Source: Mnemiopsis leidyi (Eukaryota > Ctenophora > Tentaculata > Lobata > Bolinopsidae). Taken from it: a stretch of 64,000 nucleotides of DNA. The notes under the pieces are model-generated. The model saw nothing but the letters and a program-made list of their open reading frames with translations. It did no database searches and was not told the origin of the DNA. Made by a program: the position numbers and the translations under genes. Positions 56,426-64,000 of this stretch are shown piece by piece (positions within the stretch are counted from its first letter, which is position 1; every line of letters begins with the position of its first letter). The stretch spans positions 250,670-314,669 of the forward strand of contig JH152734.1 of the NCBI GenBank assembly GCA_000226015.1. Direction: 5' to 3'.

Positions 56426-59400
56426 TTACTGCTGAGAGCTATCAAACACGCCATCAACTAGAGGTGTATCAGTCAGAACTACGGTCATGTTAGCTGGTAC
56501 TTGTTCCAACTCTAACATGAAGAGAGCAGTGCCCCATCCCTCCCTGTCTGGCCCTGGGCTGGGGACGTAATGTCTCTTTTGGGGGCCAGCTAATGGCCAG
56601 TACCTGAATTGGGATTATTTTTTAAGGTTAATGCTTTAAATGAATGAGTCTTGATTCAAATAACAGTCTATTTGGATGAGCAAATTGAGCTCAATTCTAC
56701 TTTTTAAGCTATAAATTCATGATGCCCATTAATTATTTTACTCATCTTAGCAAGCTAAGCGACATGACGAAGGACAACGAAGGAACGGAAGCTAATGGAA
56801 ATGCCAAGTAAGTCATCTTCATGAAGTTATCTTGATTATCTCTTCAACTGATCTAGAATTGACAAACCTGCCGAGGTTAAGCGCCTGTGGTTTCTCCCCC
56901 TCCTTATAGTATACAACAAAAAGAACACCCTTGCCCCAGCCCTGCGTGTCAACATAGGTGTCGTTCTCCAAATCCAAAAACAAGCTCGGGAAAGACGCAC
57001 GGTATAGTGTGGGTATAAACCCATTAGATTTGCCATTCTCTAAAGTTTCTACTGATTTTGAGATGCTTTCCGTCAAGTTTGTTACGATATCTTCATTGGT
57101 CCCTGATTTCTTTGTTTGTAGAAATTTTTCTAGCATTCCGGGATATACAGAACCAGATTCGTATGGGTCTCGAGGTAACAAGTTCGACAAAAGAAAAGCC
57201 GTCCAATCTGTCAATATCTGAAATTTTTTGTCATTTTTCGTATGGCAGATGAGTTCGAACACTCGGAATACATTTTAGATTTCAACCATAAAATTAAATA
57301 CTTATGAGCGATCAGAGTCGTTAACAATTGTTGCTTTTGCGTGATGTCGGTTGGCAGCTGATGAGTCATTTTGAAGGCTTGTCAATGTAAGAGAGATGGA
57401 AACAGTTCTTCTGTCCTTACCTGTCCATTGGCAGTTACATTTCCAATAATTCCTTTCTGATAATACTTGTAGGAGTATCTGACATGCCCAGTGTTACTGT
57501 GTCCTGTAATATCCCAAACTCAAAAACAACAAGTTAATTGTTTTTACCAGCTTATCGCTATGTAAACGATTTGACACTGACCTACTCTTATAACATCAAG
57601 ACCTAAATAAGCTAACTTTACAGTTTAGAGGAAGTGTCTTACCGTTGTCTTCGACCAATATGAAAAGCACTCTGTTGCTGACGGTGAAGGTTTTGTATGG
57701 CCGGTTCCTAGAGCTTATCTGAACATCCCAGGCTTCAGTGAAAACGTAAACTCTGAAGAAAACCAGGTCAAAATATTGGACGCATATACAGATCAAGTAG
57801 ATTAAACTTCGACCTTAAAACAGTTTAATTAAAGCTAGTTTGTAAGTTTATTCAGAGTGGAAGTTCATTCAGTTTGTAACTTCTGTCAGCTCCGCTGGCT
57901 AGAGCTATTTGCAGTAAATAGTCAAGTTTACCTTGTTGTTACCATACCTGTCGCCATACAGCTCTATGTCAATATCTGCTGGGAGCGAGATGGAGTTTGG
58001 TAATACTGTCTGGTAAACTACGATCCCGTGGTTCTGTCCCATTTGTTCCATAGGGAGAGGAAACTGGCTTTTTACGATAAACTGCTGGCCAAATTCAGCG
58101 GCCATTTCCATCAGTTGGATAAGGTTTCCCCCTGGCTGTTCAATCATTCCCACTGGTCCAATGTGCTGTTTTGTAGTGTTGGCAGGGACAGTGTCTACTT
58201 TACTGTAGTTGCTGAGATTGATAGGGAGGTTGTCAGCTACGCAATCGTTAGGCATTTTGAAAAGGGCGGGTCCAAAAATCTTATTTCGGGTTTCTTTTTA
58301 ATAAATTGCTCCTCTTCTGATTAATATTTTTGCTTGAAACGTTTAGGAAAACTTTATGATAAGTAGATAATAGGGCCGAGAGCTCAATCGGTAGAGCACT
58401 TATCAAGACAATGTAGAGGTTGTCGAATCATAACCGACTCGGAGCTGGTGGCGGTCCATGAATTTTCTGAATTGACCATCATATCAGTGGAAATCGTTAT
58501 ATCTGCCCCGTGTAGCTTGGTTGATTCTAGGGCCGTCTAAAACAACATAATACACCAGTTACCATTCAGTGCGTACCTCTGGGAGTCGAGCTTGCTCGAA
58601 ATGAAGACCTGGAAATGGTTCCCTCCCCACTGAAAACCCTATCCATAAGTAGATGAACGCCCATGCCAATTTTCAACTAAATCGGGCGATGTCTTAACGA
58701 GGTATCATTAAGAAAGCCGTAAAACTGCCTAAGAGCCGCTTAATAACCATTTAAGAACCGCTTAAGAACCGTGCAACGACCGCTAAAAAACCGACTAAGG
58801 ACCTGCTCAGAACCACTAGTTTCGAAAAGACTCTGAGGAAGTTCATGAGATGATGAAGAACGCAAAAAAAGTCCCTAAAATTTTGTTCAATTTGTCTGTG
58901 TGTCATAGGTGGACGTCATAGGTGGACGCTTCGTTAATCATAATGTTCTTGATACTTTGCGAATAAGTCTAGTACGATCGTGAGAACAACTTCTTAAATT
59001 TCCAAAACAACTCTTAAGGTAGCTCTGAGATGGCTTTAATTGCAAGAAAAAGTCCTAAAAATTTTGTAAATTATTTCAGAAACACGATCTTTATTTAAGT
59101 TTTTTGCCCACCTTGTAAAATGGATCAATATTGATAGCAAATATACCAGGTATACATAAATAATTAATTGATAAATCAAGTTTTAACTTTAATGTCCTTA
59201 CCTGAATGTCCTGAGCCATCGCTTATAGTTATACGAGCAGATCGCAATCCAAATTCAAATAATTAATGATCATGATAATTATGCACGTTAATTCAATAAA
59301 GTTCAGTCGACCCAAACACCAAAATATGCCTGATCGGTTAGGTTCCTACGTCGAAATTCGACTCGGACGTCATATCGTGACTTACGACGGAATTGTGTGC

Positions 59401-62400
59401 AACTTCCGTTCAATGTACGAATCGAGTAATAAATAACTTTAAGTATAAAGATTATTGACGAGATTATATCCGTCTAGTGTCTACCGTTCTTTGAGCTGCG
59501 AGAGTCGGGTATAACCGCGACAAATAGATTATTATTATAGTTATACATCACATATACATCACGTTGTCGTTACGTGATATTCATGTCATATGTACATTTA
59601 CTTTTACCGTTTATTCCACTTCTAATTCTATTGATTCAAAATCAATAGACAAAAAGTAGTTAACGCTGGTCGAGTAAGTCTAAATCACAGAATAAGGAAT
59701 TGAACTTAAAATCAAATAATTCAAGCCAGGCAACACCATACACCCCACACGCAACCCTCAATACATCAAAACATCTAGAAATGACGAAGTAATGACAAAA
59801 CGTGACATGATGGCCCCGAACACAGTTACACTCAGTTATAGCGACCACACAGTTACACACGCGCTCTTCTTAACGGAGCGTTGTACAGTGTACAATGTAC
59901 ACACGCGCGGCTGCAGATAACGCGTTACCCGCGTGTAAGGTGTATCTTTAATTCATACTCACACATCTTGCTCTGACAGAGATGTAGACCGTGTTTGTGT
60001 CTTGTTTATTACCGGGGTAGAAATGTACACCGCCTGTCTGCTGTGTTGGAGGAGACTCTCATCTTTGTTGTTGTCAACTTTAATAGTTTAACTGTTAACA
60101 TTGATTATCAATTATATTATACGACATTCTTATAGTCTGTCAATCAGGTGCTTTATATTTGTTTTTATAAAACGAGCAGCATCAAACACTTAACACCAAA
60201 CAGGTGCTGTTAAGTTTTCCCCCTTTTCTTGCTTTTCCCCTTTGTAGTCCAGTAAAAGATAATTTGCTTAAAGCTATTATGCTTTATGTTCTGCTATATA
60301 ATTCATTTAAGTTCCTTGAGTAGCGTATACGGCAGTGGTCATTACAATGCTAGAAATCGTTAGTAGCTATGCAATGGAGGGTTATTTGTCCTACAAATCA
60401 GTTCGGAATCCTCAAGGTTTAGATAATCTGATCTAGCTGACGCTACATGACGATGAGCTGTGTCTCTTAGCTGAGCTTTTGAAAAAGCTTTAACCTGAAA
60501 CATAATCTATGACTAACAACTTGGAGCAACCGTTATTCTGCTCACAACCGTTATTATCTGCTCACTGAGTCACCATATTATTGTCCCAGAGTCCCGATTA
60601 TTTTCGGATTCACATAGCATTTCACTGATCTCAGATCCCACACTAAACGTTGTCTGAACGGCTATGTCACGGCTGTTCAGTGTTCGAGACCTCATAGAGC
60701 TGAAATTCAATAACCCAGATTCCCCTGACTGTTTGTTTAACTAATTGATTTACGGATCACCTCTTGTGCGCACACTTAGATTTCACTGTTCGTTCCTCGC
60801 TGTGAAATATTTGCAGCTTATTTTGTTCATTACGTTATGGCTTGTCTGTGTACTCAGTCCTTACAGAGATAGCTCTGCAGTTATTAGGGCAGTAGTTGTC
60901 AACGTTTTTCTCGGCTCAAGTCGGTACTCGGCAAGATCATGTCAGGTGGTTAATGTCACTTTTATATTATTGCCAAGTGGAATAACCTACCTAGGGTAAA
61001 TTGCTGTGGTCTCGAACTTAGGGGTCTTCAGAATCCAAATTTTTCAGTTATTCTGTTGTATCTTTGTGAAAATTGTTTTTGCATACATTAGAACTTTAGC
61101 CAGTACTGTTCCGTGCCATGTAAGTTCAATCTGGCAATATTCCAACGAACAATACACAATCAGTATACTACACTTTTTCCTGTAAAGTTTCTGACCTGAT
61201 GACGTCACGAAGGAGCTGGTATTTCCAAGTAGTGTCCCCCGCCTCAGACAAGGGAGCATCGTAGTCGTAGCTGGTCATCTTGCCCCACAGTCGAGGGTAG
61301 GCTGTAGTTGTGGCGTTGTTCCAGTCACCTCGTCCCCCCTGAAAGTTTGTGTTGCTGGGTCCTGGGTTCTAATGTCACGTGTTAACGTGCAACATATTCT
61401 GAATTATCGAATATTACCTTCTTCCATATATCTCTCTCTGATTACTCATGACGAGTAAATTTGTCTCATATGTGTAATGTGCCCCCCCCCCAAAGTTACC
61501 ACCATTCTAGTGACTTAAAATAATTATATTCACAAGAAATCAGCTGATTTTCTCTATTAAACTAGACAGTTAGTTATTTGTATTGTACAGCCTAGTGAGT
61601 CTTCTACGGAGTCCTTGCAAGCACGCCATAGCAACAGAGTTTTTCGAAACGAAGTTCAAACGGTGGAGGAATTTCAGTGCCAAGTGCCAACGTTAGCTTG
61701 CTAGTCTTTGATTTATCTGTGCTTATCAAAATACTACTTTAATTTGTGCGTATTGCTTTTTCTCTTTTCAATGACAAGCCCTTTATTTGTGTTTTCATTT
61801 TACTCCACTGTGTAATGGTTGATTTTTATCGTTTGAGTGATTTGCTTCGTGAACTGTATCTATGATTTTTATCGGAAGTGCTATATTGGAATTGCATAAG
61901 TATAATTCAAAGTTGAAACATGAGCTGCGAGTGTAAGAATTAAATCCCATTTTAAAATATAATCCTACCTGCATATACGCGAAGTTGGTACCCCCGTGAA
62001 ACATATACATACTGACGCTGGCCGATTTGTCGTTGAATTCCAAAACATCTTTCAGCCCTTGTCCAAGATGCTGTGCGTCTGTCTGATAGTTTACTCTTGT
62101 TAGATTCTGATTGGTGTAGATGTGTCACGTGGGGTGGATAACGACTTGTGATTGGTTAGAATTGCTGGGCGATGGGTGTTATTTATCTTTGTGATTTGAC
62201 AATCCACTCATAACAAGTAACTAGGATGATTTAATCGTTCAGGTTATCAAAATATATGTGTGTAATCTGCATCAGTTATCTTGTGCTAGTAAAAGACGAC
62301 ATTTCTTGCTTGTTGATAAAATCGTCCGTTTATAAAGATTAAAAGTCTTAGTGGTTTGTGTTCTTGTTTGTTAGGAAAAACATGCATTTCGATGTGATAA

Positions 62401-63806
62401 AACCTCTTTTCAACATAATTTCCGGCCAGTAAACTTAATTGACAGTCAAATTTCTGGCTTAGTTTTATTGTCAACATCGGATCATGGTTTAGATAGATCT
62501 CTTTGTAGTCCTCACGCAAACAAGAAATCATAATTTTCATGATTAGAGTCAAGGAAAAAACCTTTGCAAACCGATGTCCCCAATGGTCCAGCCAGCCGCT
62601 AAAGAAAGCGCTGCAAACAAACGGACCTCTTGGTTCCTGTTTCCTCTGTACCATAAACTTATCTGTTATGTTTCCTGGTGGTAGTGTTATCATCGTTGTA
62701 GTTTCCGCCAGGATGTGATGTAAAATTACAGTTTTTTATTGTTCATGTGTTTTATATATTACTGTTTTTTATATTATGTTATGCATTTCAGTAGTTTTAA
62801 GGTTACCTCCAGACCCAAAGTTAACAGTGGAATACAGTCCATCAATGTTACCACATTGTGCCAGAGCATGGCTGAAAGAGTTTTAGTTATTAAAGGAAAA
62901 TACTTGCTCAGGAAACAGTTGTCATTCCTTAGGATATTAGTAAACGTCAAAGACAACACGGGTTTTGACATTGACAGTCAATAGTCGACAACTTTGATTC
63001 TTTTGCCAGTAAGACTTGCGTAATACGATTCTATCTATTGCGTCAGAAATAGTCACTGGGAATCGTGCCAATTAATATGTTTTTGTCAGCGACATTGTCA
63101 GCTTTTTGTTTTCGCACAATGCGCTAGTTTTAGTGCAAGAACAATGCAGGGAGTGGTCCAAAAGTGATGAGAACAAATCAAACTTTCGTCCCACAATTAG
63201 ATGCATTTCCACTCTCCATAGTCCAAACAACTGTTAGATTAATTTTTCGGGCGCATGGTAGCTTTTCGAGCGGTTTATCTGGTTGCTGTTTAGGTCGCTG
63301 CAAGTTTACCCGGGTTAATACTCAATGTGTCAACACGTTTTTACGTGGAAACAGACATAACATGAAGGGCCTTTGCGTGTTCTCTATGTGTGATCTCAAT
63401 GTCGTGCGGAGAGCGTGATCCTAGGTTGCACGTGCAGACTTTACGTGACATCGTGCTATGTAATCGTGTGCACGATAGAGTCTTTTAAGGACATCAAAAT
63501 TTATAAGCCGATCAGAGTTTTACTGTCCGTAGAATGGTCCTGGCCGTTTTTTATCCCCCTTAATTAAGTTTGTACTTAACTTATCTCTAACTGATTGTCT
63601 GTCACTTAATCTGCCGGTCTTTTTATTTGTCTGTCTGTCGGTCTGTCTATCTGTCTGTATGCCTGTCTGTGTTTATACCTGTCTCCGTCTACAGTCAGCA
63701 AGACAACATTCTCCCCCAGGTGTTCCCTGTATATTTCCCTCAGTTGTGTCAGATAGTCAAAGTGAGCCGCATCGCAAGGCTTGTTACTCCCAAACTCATT
63801 CTCTAC
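56426..63806 (-). CDS. Second GH35 beta-galactosidase-like gene, 5' end outside the window; nucleophile Glu replaced by Ala
   Basis: Exons found in order: 63806-63679, 62871-62807, 62674-62562, 62082-61969, 61338-61196, about 58290-57948, 57752-57643, 57503-57421, 57217-56868, 56603-56426. All adjacent pairs join in phase except 61196 to about 58290, where a short exon is probably missing. Family motifs: [12 protein letters not shown] with the acid/base Glu, [106 protein letters not shown]. The motif that normally holds the nucleophile (NSEFYTGW in human GLB1, NTEFYPGW in the neighbouring gene) reads CSAFFSGW, with Ala at 62607-62609. Hydrolysis should be lost. The C-terminal domain exon is longer than in the neighbour. 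The first exons lie beyond base 64000. Confidence 0.87.
58373..58560 (+). repeat. tRNA-derived SINE-like element
   Basis: The head at 58376-58435 has a box-A-like GAGCTCAATCGGTAGAGCAC and a box-B-like GAGGTTGTCGAATCATAACC. The tail runs to about 58560 (GTTATATCTGCCCCGTGTAG and CTTGGTTGATTCTAGGGCCG). Related head and tail pieces occur at 4905-5100. It is located in the long intron of the second beta-galactosidase-like gene. Confidence 0.7.
58561..61195. other. Long intron of the second beta-galactosidase-like gene
   Basis: No other gene recognised. A missing short exon of the beta-galactosidase-like gene (after the residues DVIR) should lie somewhere between here and 58290. Bases 58730-58815 carry a degenerate short repeat (variants of TTAAGAACCGC). 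Confidence 0.45.
63603..63675. repeat. CTGT-type microsatellite
   Basis: Imperfect repeats of CTGTCTGT/CTGTCGGT/CTATCTGT lie immediately downstream (minus-strand sense) of the exon 63806-63679, so they touch its splice donor. Confidence 0.85.
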
Positions 63807-64000
63807 CTGTGTGAAAATCTATCAGTAACATATTAATATCTAGTTACTTTTAACTCATTCTCTACCTGTGTGAAAATCTATCAGTAACATATTAATATCT
63901 AGTTACTTTTAACTCATTCTCTACCTGTGTGAAAATCTATCAGTAACATATTAATATCTAGTTACTTTAACTCATTCTCTACCTGTGTGAAAATCTATCA
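63795..64000. repeat. About 59-bp tandem repeat carrying copies of a splice acceptor
   Basis: The unit contains ACTCATTCTCTACCTGTGTG, then AAAATCTATCAGTAACATAT and ATCTAGTTACTTTTA. At least three full copies follow the exon edge at 63806 and the array runs off the window. On the minus strand every unit reproduces the acceptor CACACAG and the first exon bases GTAGAGAATGAG. Confidence 0.93.

Overview
The window is nuclear DNA of an invertebrate animal. The genes are split by GT-AG introns of about 60 to 3,500 bases. The intergenic DNA is AT-rich and holds minisatellites, foldback elements, tRNA-derived SINE-like pieces and LINE debris. The recognisable proteins are animal orthologues: site-1 protease, U11/U12-35K, MRPL38, BORCS8, YIPF3, GLB1-type beta-galactosidase and beta-hexosaminidase. 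The phylum cannot be told from sequence alone. Coordinates for split genes are outer limits; exons are listed in the evidence and were joined by hand using splice signals, reading phase and known family alignments.

Layout. 1-7.6 kb: no convincing gene, several repeats. 7.65-18.3 kb (+): two paralogous eight-exon genes for GNAT-like proteins. 19.1-31.97 kb (-): MRPL38, SNRNP35, an intronless MBTPS1, an unrecognised gene, BORCS8 and YIPF3. 32.3-36.7 kb (+): a small unknown gene sharing a short divergent promoter with YIPF3, with LINE remains in its second intron. 36.7-38.6 kb: foldback repeats. 38.7-44.2 kb (+): an unknown multi-exon gene with a cysteine-rich module and, at its 3' end, an Ig-domain unit with its own possible first exon. 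45.1-64 kb (-): a glycosidase cluster of beta-galactosidase, beta-hexosaminidase and a second beta-galactosidase that runs off the right edge. A secreted-protein gene is nested antisense in an intron of the first beta-galactosidase.

The most interesting signal is in the GNAT-like pair. In both genes the frame reaches the same in-frame UGA, followed by CUAG, the context of efficient stop-codon readthrough in several mammalian genes. Downstream the same frame stays open through the next splice junction for 147 (copy A) and 135 (copy B) codons and is conserved between otherwise diverged copies. Only two differences occur in the first 20 post-stop codons and both are synonymous. A tandem splice acceptor 18 bases downstream, which would remove the UGA and keep the frame, is the main rival explanation. 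Either way both genes appear to make a short form and a C-terminally extended form.

Other notable points: the distal beta-galactosidase has Ala where GH35 enzymes have the nucleophile Glu; the hexosaminidase gene has a one-base frameshift in a conserved stretch; and the two lysosomal activities that act consecutively on GM1-type glycans lie next to each other in one orientation.
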